44,984 nt of DNA from Faecalimonas sp. (GTDB taxonomy: Bacteria > Bacillota > Clostridia > Lachnospirales > Lachnospiraceae), in assembly GCA_020024645.1 (NCBI GenBank), contig JAHHTN010000009.1, forward strand, positions 1 to 44,984. The letters run 5' to 3'. Under the pieces are notes generated by a model, which saw only the letters and a list, made by a program, of their open reading frames with translations, did no database searches and had not been told where the DNA came from. Both the position numbers and the translations under genes were made by a program. Shown here piece after piece: positions 35,403 through 43,571 of this stretch; position 1 is the stretch's first letter, and each line of letters begins with the position of its first letter.

Positions 35403-36251
35403 ATGCCGAAATTAATTGATGGAAAAAAAATTGCATTAGAAATAAAAAATGAACTAAAAGTAAAGGTAGAAAAACTTAAAAAAGAAGGAAAAGACGTTTG
35501 TCTTGCAGTTATTCAGGTTGGAAACGATGCGGCATCGACAGTATATGTTAATGGGAAAAAGAAGGATTGCGAATATATTGGGATTCGTTCTCTTTCTTAT
35601 GAATTACCTGAAGAAACTACAGAACAAGACTTGCTGAATTTAATAGAGAATTTAAATGGAAATGCTAATGTACATGGAATTTTGGTTCAATTGCCATTGC
35701 CATCGCATATTCATGAAGAAATAATTACGCAGGCGATTTCTCCAGAAAAAGATGTAGACGGTTTTCATGAGGTAAATATTGGTCGTCTTTGTATAGGAAA
35801 AGAAAGTTTTGAATGTTGTACTCCAGCAGGAATTATCCAACTTTTAAAACGTTCTGAAATCGAAATTGAAGGAAAAGAGTGCGTTGTACTTGGTAGAAGT
35901 AATAATGTTGGAAAACCGATAGCACTTTTATTATTAGAGGAAAACGGAACGGTTACAATTGCGCATTCCCGTACAAAAAAATTAAAAGAAATTACAAAAA
36001 GAGCGGATATAGTTGTTGTAGCTATAGGAAAACCTAAATTTATTACAAAAGAATATTTAAAGCCAGGATCTGTAGTTGTAGATGTTGGTATTCATCGAAA
36101 CCAAGATAACACTTTATGTGGAGATGTAGATTTTGAGGATGTAGCAGAAACAGTAAGTGCAATTACTCCTGTTCCAGGTGGTGTTGGTGTGATGACACGT
36201 GCAATGCTTATGTATAATTGTGTTGAAGCAGTATGCAAGGAGGCATTGTAG
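35403..36251 (+). CDS. folD: Methylene-THF dehydrogenase / methenyl-THF cyclohydrolase
   Basis: Bifunctional FolD of 282 residues, interconverting 10-formyl-THF and 5,10-methylene-THF with NADP(H). The catalytic Y-x-x-x-K motif is Y-V-N-G-K near 50. V-Q-L-P-L-P lies near 97, V-L-G-R-S-N-N-V-G-K-P near 162 starts the nucleotide fold, and I-T-P-V-P-G-G-V-G-V-M-T near 258 is the C-terminal signature. AGGGGTG precedes the ATG. The stop TAG shares its last base with the GTG start of the next gene, and the next gene's ribosome site lies inside folD. Confidence 0.98.
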   Translation: MPKLIDGKKIALEIKNELKVKVEKLKKEGKDVCLAVIQVGNDAASTVYVNGKKKDCEYIGIRSLSYELPEETTEQDLLNLIENLNGNANVHGILVQLPLPSHIHEEIITQAISPEKDVDGFHEVNIGRLCIGKESFECCTPAGIIQLLKRSEIEIEGKECVVLGRSNNVGKPIALLLLEENGTVTIAHSRTKKLKEITKRADIVVVAIGKPKFITKEYLKPGSVVVDVGIHRNQDNTLCGDVDFEDVAETVSAITPVPGGVGVMTRAMLMYNCVEAVCKEAL

Positions 36252-37399
36252 TGAGATGTAGAAAATGTGGTACAGAAATAAAAGAAGGCTCTCTATATTG
36301 CGAAATATGTGGAGAGGAAGTGAGAATTGTTCCTGACTACAGTTCACTAGATGAACTCCTTGCCGAGCATGTGAGAAATGAATTGTATAGTAATATTCAA
36401 CAATATGATAAAAAAATAGCTATAAAATCAAAACGAAAACAAAAAAATTGCCACAAAAAGATGCGTATTATCTTATCATCACTTTTTTTTGTTATTTTAG
36501 TTGGATTATTGCTTTATCAAATATCATATGCCGGCTATATCAAAAAAGGTTATAATGCATTAAAAAAAGAAAATTATGATACTGCAATTCAACATTTTGA
36601 ATCTGCCATAAAAAAGGATGATAAAAAGGCTGGTGGGTATAAAGGAATTGCTGATGTGTATTTAGCAAAAAATGCTTTTTATTCTGCCGAAGAAGTGTTT
36701 TTAAAAGAAATAGAAAGGCAAAAAAATAATGAAGAACTATATAAAAGTTTGATTCAGATTTATATAGATGCTAAAAAGAAAGATAGAATTCCTATTCTTT
36801 TAGCAAATTGCAAATCAGAGTCTGTTTTATCAACACTTTCTGATTATGCTGTAGAGAAGCCTTCGTTTTCCTTAAAAAGAGATTTTTATAATAAAAAGGA
36901 AGAGTTAGAGTTATATTCTAAAGGAAATGATATTTATTATACATTGGACGGTTCTGAACCATCAAAAACTACAGGTGCAAAATATAATAAGGATTTGCCG
37001 ATACTTTTAGATGAGGGAAATTGGATAGTGAGAGCAGTTGCCGTAAATAAAAAAGGGATACCAAGTTTACTATCAAAGCATACATATAAAATTCAGACGC
37101 CTCTTACAGAGGCACCAATTGTTTCTCCATCAAGTGGATTGTATGAACAGCAGGAAAAGATTACAGTTGAAGTTAAAGATGGATATACTGCCTATTATGC
37201 TTTTGGAACAACAGAGCCTACAGAAGAAAATTGGAAAAAATACATCGGTCCTATACCTATGCCACAGGGGAATTTGATTTTCAGCGCAATTCTTGTCGAA
37301 AATTCTACCGGAAAGACAAGTGCTGTAACTGTGAGAAACTATGATTTGGAAATGGATATAGTAGAAGATGAAAATATACAAGAATATATCCAAAATTAA
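36251..37399 (+). CDS. Membrane protein: zinc ribbon, TPR and chitobiase-like repeats
   Basis: 382 residues, not a named family to me. An N-terminal zinc ribbon (Cys3, Cys6, Cys17, Cys20) comes first. A basic stretch and one membrane helix (about 72-93, I-I-L-S-S-L-F-F-V-I-L-V-G-L-L-L) follow, then a TPR-like region (about 96-180). Two beta-rich repeats follow (about 205-275 and 285-365); the first reads I-Y-Y-T-L-D-G-S-E-P-S, the hallmark of chitobiase/beta-hexosaminidase C-terminal domains. The zinc ribbon would be cytoplasmic and the rest outside. GTG 36251 is chosen because AGGAGG (36238-36243) lies 7 nt upstream; it overlaps folD by 1 nt. Function unknown. Confidence 0.88.
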   Translation: MRCRKCGTEIKEGSLYCEICGEEVRIVPDYSSLDELLAEHVRNELYSNIQQYDKKIAIKSKRKQKNCHKKMRIILSSLFFVILVGLLLYQISYAGYIKKGYNALKKENYDTAIQHFESAIKKDDKKAGGYKGIADVYLAKNAFYSAEEVFLKEIERQKNNEELYKSLIQIYIDAKKKDRIPILLANCKSESVLSTLSDYAVEKPSFSLKRDFYNKKEELELYSKGNDIYYTLDGSEPSKTTGAKYNKDLPILLDEGNWIVRAVAVNKKGIPSLLSKHTYKIQTPLTEAPIVSPSSGLYEQQEKITVEVKDGYTAYYAFGTTEPTEENWKKYIGPIPMPQGNLIFSAILVENSTGKTSAVTVRNYDLEMDIVEDENIQEYIQN

Positions 37400-37422
37400 C
37401 TGCAAAAAATTGGTTAAAAGTA

Positions 37423-37451
37423 TTGCGTTAAATATTTAACAGTCGTATAAT
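37423..37451 (+). promoter_or_regulatory. Alcohol dehydrogenase promoter with a Rex-like operator
   Basis: TTGCGT (37423-37428), 17-nt spacer, TATAAT (37446-37451). The perfect dyad GTTAA-ATAT-TTAAC (37427-37440) lies between the boxes and overlaps the -35. It matches the inner bases of the clostridial Rex consensus TTGTTAANNNNTTAACAA, 11 of 14 defined positions overall. Confidence 0.75.
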
Positions 37452-37500
37452 GTTATTGTCATAAAATGATAAACAATATATTCAAAGGAGATGCAGAATA

Positions 37501-38682
37501 ATGAGCAGATTTACATTACCAAGAGACATTTATCATGGAAAAGGTTGTTTAGAAGAACTGAAGAATTTAAAAGGTAAAAAAGCAATTCTTGTAGTTGGTG
37601 GAGGTTCTATGAAACGTCAAGGATTCCTCGACAAAGCTGTTGACTATTTAAAAGAAGCTGGAATGGAAGTTCAGTTGTTCGAAGGTGTTGAGCCAGATCC
37701 ATCTGTGGAAACAGTTATGAAAGGTGCTGAAGCAATGCGTGCTTTTGAACCTGACTGGATCGTTGCAATGGGTGGCGGATCACCAATTGATGCTGCTAAA
37801 GCAATGTGGGCATTTTATGAATATCCAGATGTGACATTTGAAGATTTATGTATTCCATTTAATTTTCCTGAATTAAGGCAGAAGGCAAAATTTGCTGCTA
37901 TTCCATCTACATCAGGAACAGCAACTGAAGTCACAGCATTTTCTGTTATTACAGACTATGCAAAGGGAATTAAATATCCTTTAGCAGACTTTAATATTAC
38001 ACCAGATGTTGCTATTGTAGATTCAGAACTTGTAGAAGGACTTCCTACACATCAGGTTGCTTACACAGGAATGGATGCATTGACACATGCTATTGAGGCA
38101 TATGTATCTACTTTGAATTGTGCATATACAGATCCACTTGCTATTCAGGCGATTGAAATGGTATTTGATTATTTACCAGCATCATTTAAAGGAAATATGG
38201 CGGCAAGAGCAAAAATGCATGATGCTCAGTGCCTTGCTGGTATGGCATTTTCAAATGCTTTACTTGGAATTGTACATTCAATGGCACACAAAACAGGTGC
38301 TGTATTTTCAACAGGACATATTACACATGGATTAGCGAATGCAATGTATCTTCCATATGTTATTAAATACAATGCCAAAGACCCTGTTGCAGCAAAACGT
38401 TATGCTGAAATTGCTCGTAGAGTAGGTCTTGAAGGAAATTCAGAACAAGCTTTAATTAACAGCTTATGTTCAAAAATTGATTCATTTAATATAATTCTTG
38501 GAATTCCAGCAACATTGAAAGAATTTGGAATTAAAGAAGATGAATTTAAAGAAAAGATTTCTGTTATTGCAGAAAATGCAGTGGGAGATGCCTGTACAGG
38601 TTCTAATCCGAGAGAAATTGATCCAGCAACAATGGAAAGATTATTTACTTGTATTTATTATGGAACAGAAGTTGATTTCTAA
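37501..38682 (+). CDS. Iron-containing alcohol dehydrogenase (group III)
   Basis: NAD(P)H-dependent reduction of an aldehyde, or the reverse. 393 residues. The nucleotide region has GGGSPIDAAKAMW near 91. The metal ligands are expected at Asp/His in the P-D-V-A-I-V-D-S-E and H-A-I-E-A-Y-V-S region (about 175-200) and in H-S-M-A-H-K-T-G-A to H-I-T-H-G-L-A-N (about 259-280). It resembles butanol dehydrogenases and ethanol/lactaldehyde enzymes; substrate and cofactor cannot be fixed. AAAGGAG precedes the ATG. It is monocistronic with its own terminator and a Rex-like operator, so induction at high NADH is likely. Confidence 0.93.
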   Translation: MSRFTLPRDIYHGKGCLEELKNLKGKKAILVVGGGSMKRQGFLDKAVDYLKEAGMEVQLFEGVEPDPSVETVMKGAEAMRAFEPDWIVAMGGGSPIDAAKAMWAFYEYPDVTFEDLCIPFNFPELRQKAKFAAIPSTSGTATEVTAFSVITDYAKGIKYPLADFNITPDVAIVDSELVEGLPTHQVAYTGMDALTHAIEAYVSTLNCAYTDPLAIQAIEMVFDYLPASFKGNMAARAKMHDAQCLAGMAFSNALLGIVHSMAHKTGAVFSTGHITHGLANAMYLPYVIKYNAKDPVAAKRYAEIARRVGLEGNSEQALINSLCSKIDSFNIILGIPATLKEFGIKEDEFKEKISVIAENAVGDACTGSNPREIDPATMERLFTCIYYGTEVDF

Positions 38683-38695
38683 AAAACATTTATAT

Positions 38696-38725
38696 AAGGC
38701 GGCTGATTTACAGTCGCCTTTTTTA
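38696..38725 (+). terminator. Intrinsic terminator after the alcohol dehydrogenase
   Basis: AAGGCGGCTG (38696-38705) pairs with CAGTCGCCTT (38711-38720) with one G-U pair and a 5-nt loop, followed by TTTTT. Confidence 0.92.
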
Positions 38726-38759
38726 TACTATATATGATAAGCACTTTCTAATATTCATC

Positions 38760-38788
38760 TTGATATTTTGCGATTGATGTTTTATCAT
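38760..38788 (+). promoter_or_regulatory. Candidate nfnAB promoter
   Basis: TTGATA (38760-38765), 17-nt spacer, TATCAT (38783-38788), 32 nt before the start. No clear Rex dyad overlaps it. Confidence 0.45.
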
Positions 38789-38819
38789 TATAGGTAGAGA
38801 AAATTTAAGGAGGAACGTG

Positions 38820-39710
38820 ATGTATAAAATATTAAAAGCAGAAGAACTTGCAGATAAAATTTATCTCATGGATGTAGAAGCACCAAGAGTTGCAAAACAT
38901 TGTGAACCAGGTCAATTTGTAATTGTAAAAATGGATGAAAAAGGAGAAAGAATTCCATTAACAATTTGTGATTATGATAGAGAAGCAGGAACAGTCACAA
39001 TTGTATTTCAAATTGTAGGAGCATCTACTCAAAAAATGGCTGAATTAAAGGTGGGAGATAATTTTAGAGATTTTACAGGCCCATTAGGATGTGCGTCTGA
39101 ATTTGTTTCAGAAGATTTAGAAACATTAAAAAATAAGAAGATGCTATTTGTAGCAGGTGGAGTTGGGGCAGCTCCAGTTTATCCTCAGGTGAAATGGTTG
39201 CGTGAAAGAGGAATTGATGCTGATGTTATTGTTGGTTGCAAAACTAAAAATATGTTAATTTTAGAAAAAGAAATGCAAGAAGTTGCAGGAAACTTATACA
39301 TCTGTACAGATGATGGTTCTTATGGTCATGCAGGAATGGTTACAAGTATGATTGAAAAACTTGTAAAAGAAGAGGGGGAAAAATACGATGTATGTGTAGC
39401 AATCGGACCAATGATAATGATGAAATTTGTCTGTTTGCTTACAAAACAACTAGAACTTCCAACAATTGTAAGTATGAATCCAATTATGGTAGATGGAACA
39501 GGGATGTGCGGTGCCTGTCGTCTGCAGGTAGGTAATGAAATTAAATTTGCTTGCGTAGATGGTCCTGAATTTGATGGACATTTAGTTGATTTTGATCAAG
39601 CAATGAAAAGACAACAGATGTACAAAACTAAAGAAGGACGTGCAATGTTAAAATTACAAGAAGGTGATACACATCATGGTGGATGTGGTCATTGTGGAGG
39701 TGATAACTAA
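38820..39710 (+). CDS. nfnA: NfnA-like FAD/NAD-binding and [2Fe-2S] subunit
   Basis: Ferredoxin-NADP reductase-like subunit of 296 residues. It has the FAD site R-I-P-L-T-I-C-D near 42 and the NAD site F-V-A-G-G-V-G-A-A-P near 110. A [2Fe-2S] cluster motif is near 229-247 (G-M-C-G-A-C-R then F-A-C-V-D-G-P-E-F). With the adjacent flavoprotein it forms either the electron-bifurcating NADH-dependent ferredoxin:NADP oxidoreductase or the related sulfide dehydrogenase; the former is likelier in a fermenting anaerobe. The C-terminal tail adds H-H-G-G-C-G-H-C-G-G. AAGGAGG sets ATG 38820. It overlaps nfnB by 1 nt. Confidence 0.88.
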   Translation: MYKILKAEELADKIYLMDVEAPRVAKHCEPGQFVIVKMDEKGERIPLTICDYDREAGTVTIVFQIVGASTQKMAELKVGDNFRDFTGPLGCASEFVSEDLETLKNKKMLFVAGGVGAAPVYPQVKWLRERGIDADVIVGCKTKNMLILEKEMQEVAGNLYICTDDGSYGHAGMVTSMIEKLVKEEGEKYDVCVAIGPMIMMKFVCLLTKQLELPTIVSMNPIMVDGTGMCGACRLQVGNEIKFACVDGPEFDGHLVDFDQAMKRQQMYKTKEGRAMLKLQEGDTHHGGCGHCGGDN

Positions 39711-41098
39711 TGGCTGATGTATTAAAAAAAGTTCCAGTAAAAGAACAAGAACCAGCAGTTCGTGCGAAAAATTTTGATGAAGTTTGTTTAGGATATAGCA
39801 AAGAAGAGGCAATGGAAGAGGCCACAAGATGTATTAATTGTAAAAATGCAAAATGTATCGAAGGGTGTCCTGTTTCTATTAATATTCCAGCATTTGTTAA
39901 AGAAGTAAAAGAAGGAAATATTGAAGAGGCATATAAAATCATTGGGCAATCTTCAGCACTTCCTGCTGTTTGTGGTCGTGTATGTCCACAAGAATCACAA
40001 TGTGAAGGAAGATGTATCAGAGGCATTAAAGGTGAACCAGTATCTATTGGTAAATTAGAAAGATTTGTAGCTGATTATGCCCTTGAAAATAATATTAAGC
40101 CAGTTGGAGCAGAAAAAACAAATGGACATAAAGTTGCCGTTATTGGTTCTGGTCCAGCAGGTCTTACTTGCGCTGGAGATTTGGCAAAATTAGGATATGA
40201 GGTAACTGTTTTTGAAGCCCTTCATGAGTTGGGTGGTGTATTAGTATATGGTATTCCTGAATTCCGTCTACCTAAACATGCTGTAGTAGCTAAGGAAATC
40301 GAAAAAGTAAAAGAATTAGGAGTTAAATTTGAAACAAATGTTGTTATTGGTAAATCAACAACTATTGATCAGTTGATTGAAGAAGAAGGATTTGAAGCGA
40401 TATTTATTGGTTCTGGTGCTGGTCTTCCAAAATTTATGGGTATCCCTGGAGAAAATGCAAATGGTGTATTCTCGGCTAATGAATATTTAACAAGAAGTAA
40501 CTTAATGAAAGCTTTCGATGATTCTTATGATACTCCTATCGCTGCTGGAAATAAAGTCGCAGTTATCGGTGGAGGTAATGTTGCTATGGATGCTGCTAGA
40601 ACAGCTCTTCGTCTTGGTGCAGAAGTTCATATTGTGTATCGTAGAAGTGAAGAAGAACTTCCAGCTAGAGTGGAAGAAATCCATCATGCCAAAGAAGAAG
40701 GAATTATCTTTGATTTATTAACAAATCCACAAGAAATTTTGGTAGATGAGCATGGATATGTAAAGGGGATGGTTTGTGTTAAAATGGAATTAGGTGAACC
40801 TGATGCATCTGGAAGAAGACGTCCAATTGAAATTCCAGGTTCAGAATTCACAATGGATTTAGATACCGTTATCATGTCACTTGGTACATCTCCAAATCCA
40901 TTAATTTCTTCAACAACAGAAGGATTAGAGATCAATAAATGGAAATGTATTGTTGCAGAAGAAGAAACAGGTAAAACAACAAAAGAAGGTGTTTACGCTG
41001 GTGGTGATGCTGTAACAGGAGCAGCAACTGTCATCTTAGCGATGGGAGCAGGTAAAGCAGGAGCAAAAGGAATTCATGAATATCTTTCAAATAAATAA
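39710..41098 (+). CDS. nfnB: NfnB-like flavoprotein (glutamate synthase small-subunit family)
   Basis: 462 residues. Cysteine clusters C-I-N-C-K-N-A-K-C-I-E-G-C-P (about 41-54) and C-G-R-V-C-P-Q-E-S-Q-C-E-G-R-C (about 86-101) should hold two [4Fe-4S] clusters. Two dinucleotide folds follow: V-I-G-S-G-P-A-G-L-T-C near 144 for FAD and V-I-G-G-G-N-V-A-M-D-A near 285 for NADP. The family includes NfnB, SudA and stand-alone GltA-like proteins. The close pairing with the upstream FAD/[2Fe-2S] subunit supports NfnB/SudA rather than glutamate synthase, and no large glutamate synthase subunit is nearby. Confidence 0.89.
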   Translation: MADVLKKVPVKEQEPAVRAKNFDEVCLGYSKEEAMEEATRCINCKNAKCIEGCPVSINIPAFVKEVKEGNIEEAYKIIGQSSALPAVCGRVCPQESQCEGRCIRGIKGEPVSIGKLERFVADYALENNIKPVGAEKTNGHKVAVIGSGPAGLTCAGDLAKLGYEVTVFEALHELGGVLVYGIPEFRLPKHAVVAKEIEKVKELGVKFETNVVIGKSTTIDQLIEEEGFEAIFIGSGAGLPKFMGIPGENANGVFSANEYLTRSNLMKAFDDSYDTPIAAGNKVAVIGGGNVAMDAARTALRLGAEVHIVYRRSEEELPARVEEIHHAKEEGIIFDLLTNPQEILVDEHGYVKGMVCVKMELGEPDASGRRRPIEIPGSEFTMDLDTVIMSLGTSPNPLISSTTEGLEINKWKCIVAEEETGKTTKEGVYAGGDAVTGAATVILAMGAGKAGAKGIHEYLSNK

Positions 41099-41127
41099 TA
41101 TTTGATTTATATTTTAAAAAAGTATTC

Positions 41128-41164
41128 AAAAATATCTTTGGACGTTTTGTCCAAAGATATTTTT
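41128..41164 (+). terminator. Intrinsic terminator after nfnB
   Basis: A 16-bp perfect stem, 41128-41143 with 41149-41164 (core ATATCTTTGGAC / GTCCAAAGATAT), loop GTTTT, and an A/T-rich base. Confidence 0.94.
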
Positions 41165-41167
41165 ATG

Positions 41168-41195
41168 TTGTAAAATATGGCAACGTATTTATAAA
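41168..41195 (+). promoter_or_regulatory. Candidate promoter of the EamA transporter gene
   Basis: TTGTAA (41168-41173), 16-nt spacer, TATAAA (41190-41195), between the nfnB terminator and the EamA ribosome site. Confidence 0.45.
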
Positions 41196-41216
41196 ATATT
41201 TTATGTGGAGGAAATG

Positions 41217-42119
41217 ATGCAAAAAGAAAAAATAAGAAATAGCATATTGCTTTTATTAACTGCAATTATTTGGGGAACGGCATTTGTGGCACAAAGTGTT
41301 GGAATGGATTATGTTGGTCCGTTTACTTTTAATTCTGCTAGATTTTTAATCGGTGGAATGGTATTGGTTCCGTTAATCATATATCGATCAAGAAAAAATC
41401 CAATTTTGTATAATAGAAATGGAGAAGAAAAACAAAAAAATAGGAAAACTGTTTGGATAGGAGGAATTTGTTGTGGTATGGCCCTTTGTGCAGGAAGTCT
41501 TTTTCAACAAATGGGAATTCGGCATACAACAGTTGGAAAAGCAGGTTTTATCACAACACTATATATTATTATTGTCCCCTTAGTAGAACTGCTTTTTGGA
41601 AAAAAGATTGCAAAAAAAATATGGATTGGAGCTATTTTGGCTATTATTGGATTATATTTACTTTGCATTAATGAAAATTTTTCTATTGGAAAAGGCGATG
41701 TTCTTGTATTGGTTTGTGCAATTTTATTTGCAATACATATTTTAGTTATTGACTATTTTGCTCCTAAAACAGATGGTGTTTGTCTGTCTGCCATTCAATT
41801 TTTTGTAAGTGGTATAATTAGTTTAGTTGGTGCACTGTTATTTGAAAATCCAAATTTTTTGGCAATGACGAAAGCGATTTATCCAATTTTATATGCGGGA
41901 GTGATGTCATGCGGTGTTGCCTATACATTACAAGTAATTGGACAAAAAAATATGAATCCGACAGTTGCGTCTATGATATTAAGTTTGGAGTCAGTTATTT
42001 CTGTTTTGGCTGGTTGGATTATCTTAGGTCAAGCGTTAAGCGTGAAGGAAATGATTGGATGTATTATTGTGTTTATGGCGGTTATTCTTGTGCAATTACC
42101 AGAAAAGAAAAACAAATAA
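41217..42119 (+). CDS. EamA (DMT superfamily) transporter
   Basis: Membrane protein of 300 residues with about ten helices in two EamA repeats (about 8-145 and 155-295). The first repeat has W-G-T-A-F-V-A-Q near 18; the second has P-T-V-A-S-M-I-L-S-L-E-S-V near 255, a typical end-of-repeat segment. The family exports or imports amino acids, metabolites or drugs; the substrate cannot be inferred. GGAGG (41207-41211) fits the ATG at 41217 better than in-frame 41214 or GTG 41205. Own promoter and terminator. Confidence 0.9.
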   Translation: MQKEKIRNSILLLLTAIIWGTAFVAQSVGMDYVGPFTFNSARFLIGGMVLVPLIIYRSRKNPILYNRNGEEKQKNRKTVWIGGICCGMALCAGSLFQQMGIRHTTVGKAGFITTLYIIIVPLVELLFGKKIAKKIWIGAILAIIGLYLLCINENFSIGKGDVLVLVCAILFAIHILVIDYFAPKTDGVCLSAIQFFVSGIISLVGALLFENPNFLAMTKAIYPILYAGVMSCGVAYTLQVIGQKNMNPTVASMILSLESVISVLAGWIILGQALSVKEMIGCIIVFMAVILVQLPEKKNK

Positions 42120-42154
42120 TAAAGTGTCCCTTTACGTTGATAAAGAAATATTAT

Positions 42155-42192
42155 AAAATGTCTTTGTGCAAGTATTGCAGAAAGACATTTTT
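42155..42192 (+). terminator. Intrinsic terminator after the EamA gene
   Basis: AAAATGTCTTT (42155-42165) pairs with AAAGACATTTT (42181-42191). Inside, TGCA-AGTAT-TGCA forms a second short stem. T-rich 3' end. Confidence 0.85.
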
Positions 42193-42210
42193 AATTAAAG
42201 GAATTGAAAA

Positions 42211-42690
42211 ATGAAAATTACAGTTATTTCCGTTGGAAAATTAAAAGAAAAGTATTGGAAAGATGCCATTGCAGAATATGTAAAACGGTTAAGTAAATAT
42301 TGTAAATTGGAAATTATAGAAGTGGCTGATGAAAAAACACCTGACACAGCTAGCGAAACAGTTGAAAATCAAATACGTTCTAAAGAAGCTGAACGGATTA
42401 TGAAGTTTATTAAGGAAGACACATACGTAATAACTCTTGAAATAGCAGGAAAACAACTAGCTTCGGAAGAATTTGCACATAAGATTGAAAAGTTAGGTGT
42501 GCAAGGGAAAAGCCATATTACCTTCGTTATTGGTGGTTCAATTGGACTTGGGCACAAAGTATTGAATCGTTCAGACTATGCACTTAGCTTTTCTAAATTA
42601 ACTTTTCCACATCAACTTATGAGAGTTGTTTTGTTAGAACAAATTTATCGAAGCTATCGCATCATAAATAACGAACCTTATCATAAATAA
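42211..42690 (+). CDS. rlmH: 23S rRNA pseudouridine1915 N3-methyltransferase
   Basis: SPOUT-class methyltransferase of 159 residues acting on pseudouridine 1915 in helix 69 of 23S rRNA. It opens M-K-I-T-V-I-S-V-G-K-L-K-E-K-Y-W. The knot region contains F-V-I-G-G-S-I-G-L-G near 107, and the protein ends with the family tail L-L-E-Q-I-Y-R-S-Y-R-I-I-N-N-E-P-Y-H-K. AAAGGAA precedes the ATG. It lies just after the EamA terminator, so it must have its own weak promoter or rely on readthrough. Confidence 0.97.
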   Translation: MKITVISVGKLKEKYWKDAIAEYVKRLSKYCKLEIIEVADEKTPDTASETVENQIRSKEAERIMKFIKEDTYVITLEIAGKQLASEEFAHKIEKLGVQGKSHITFVIGGSIGLGHKVLNRSDYALSFSKLTFPHQLMRVVLLEQIYRSYRIINNEPYHK

Positions 42691-42693
42691 GGT
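42675..42693 (+). other. Hairpin across the rlmH stop codon
   Basis: ACCTTAT (42675-42681) and ATAAGGT (42687-42693) pair around a 5-nt loop. The stop codon is in the 3' arm. No T-tract follows, so terminator function is doubtful. Confidence 0.4.
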
Positions 42694-42732
42694 GAAAAAT
42701 CAAATTTTAAACAAACGAAACCCCAAAATATA

Positions 42733-42763
42733 TTGACCTTATACCTACAATATCCCTTATATT
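42733..42763 (+). promoter_or_regulatory. MerR-type promoter with a 19-nt spacer
   Basis: TTGACC (42733-42738) and TATATT (42758-42763) are 19 nt apart, the over-long spacing typical of promoters activated by MerR proteins. CCTTATA occurs twice (42737-42743 and 42755-42761). The broken MerR gene starts 32 nt downstream. Confidence 0.55.
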
Positions 42764-42794
42764 TTAGATATGACATAAAAAAGGGGGAATAAAA

Positions 42795-43555
42795 ATGTTG
42801 AATATTAAATTTGTTGAAGAACAGACAGGAATTACAAAACAAAATATACTTTAAAGATAATAAAATTATTAAGAAAATTAGATATGCCTATCGAAGAAAT
42901 ACGTAAAGTGCTTGGTGAAGAAATTTCTCTTTCCGATGCAATTTCTAAACAGAAAACGCATTTAGAAAAGGAAAAAGAAAAATTACAAGCTGCTATTTCA
43001 TTCTGTGATAAAATAGAATCAAATACATTGCATTCTTTCGATGTAGATAAATATTTGGCTATCATAGAGGTAGAAGAGAAAAAAGGATCTGTTTTTGCTG
43101 ATATTTTTTTGGATTTTAAAAAATTAGCAAAAGAAGACGAATTACGTAAGTTTACATTTCGTCCGGATACGATGTGTATGAATCCAGCTGAATTTACCGA
43201 AGAACTACTTAAATATGCAGAAAAGAATCATTTATCTATTTTTATCACAAAGGAAAGTATGTACCCTGAGTTTGAATTAAATGGTATCGAATACATGGCA
43301 TATAGAGAAATGGGACGTTTTGGAGCAAATATTATCTGCAAAGCAAAAAATGCAAATAAGACAAATATTAAAGATATACCAAAAGGAAGAAAAATACTAT
43401 ATCTATTTTTGAAAGTATTATTTCCGACTTTAGTTATATTTTTACCAGCATATTTTATGTTTATGCCAAGAACAAATGAAACAGCAATTTTTCTTTTCAT
43501 ATATGTAAGTATATTACTTGTAAGTTTGTTCGCATATAATCGTTTGAAAAAATAA
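42795..43555 (+). pseudogene. MerR family regulator, disrupted by a deletion in its DNA-binding domain
   Basis: ATG 42795, after AAGGGGGAA, encodes M-L-N-I-K-F-V-E-E-Q-T-G-I-T-K-Q-N-I, the start of a MerR helix-turn-helix. It stops at 42852. From 42848 another frame carries on with T-L-K-I-I-K-L-L-R-K-L-D-M-P-I-E-E-I-R-K-V-L, the last helices of the same domain. Roughly 26-28 codons (the usual R-Y-Y-E wing region) plus one base are missing between. The rest (ATG 42884 to 43555, 223 residues) has a coiled coil and two C-terminal membrane helices (about 168-219). It may still be translated from 42884 but cannot bind DNA normally. Confidence 0.85.
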
Positions 43556-43571
43556 GAAAGGTACATGATAC

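Noticed and set aside
39628..40026. 132-codon open frame on the minus strand
   Set aside because: It lies across the nfnA-nfnB junction, both clear genes on the other strand, and has no supporting signals.
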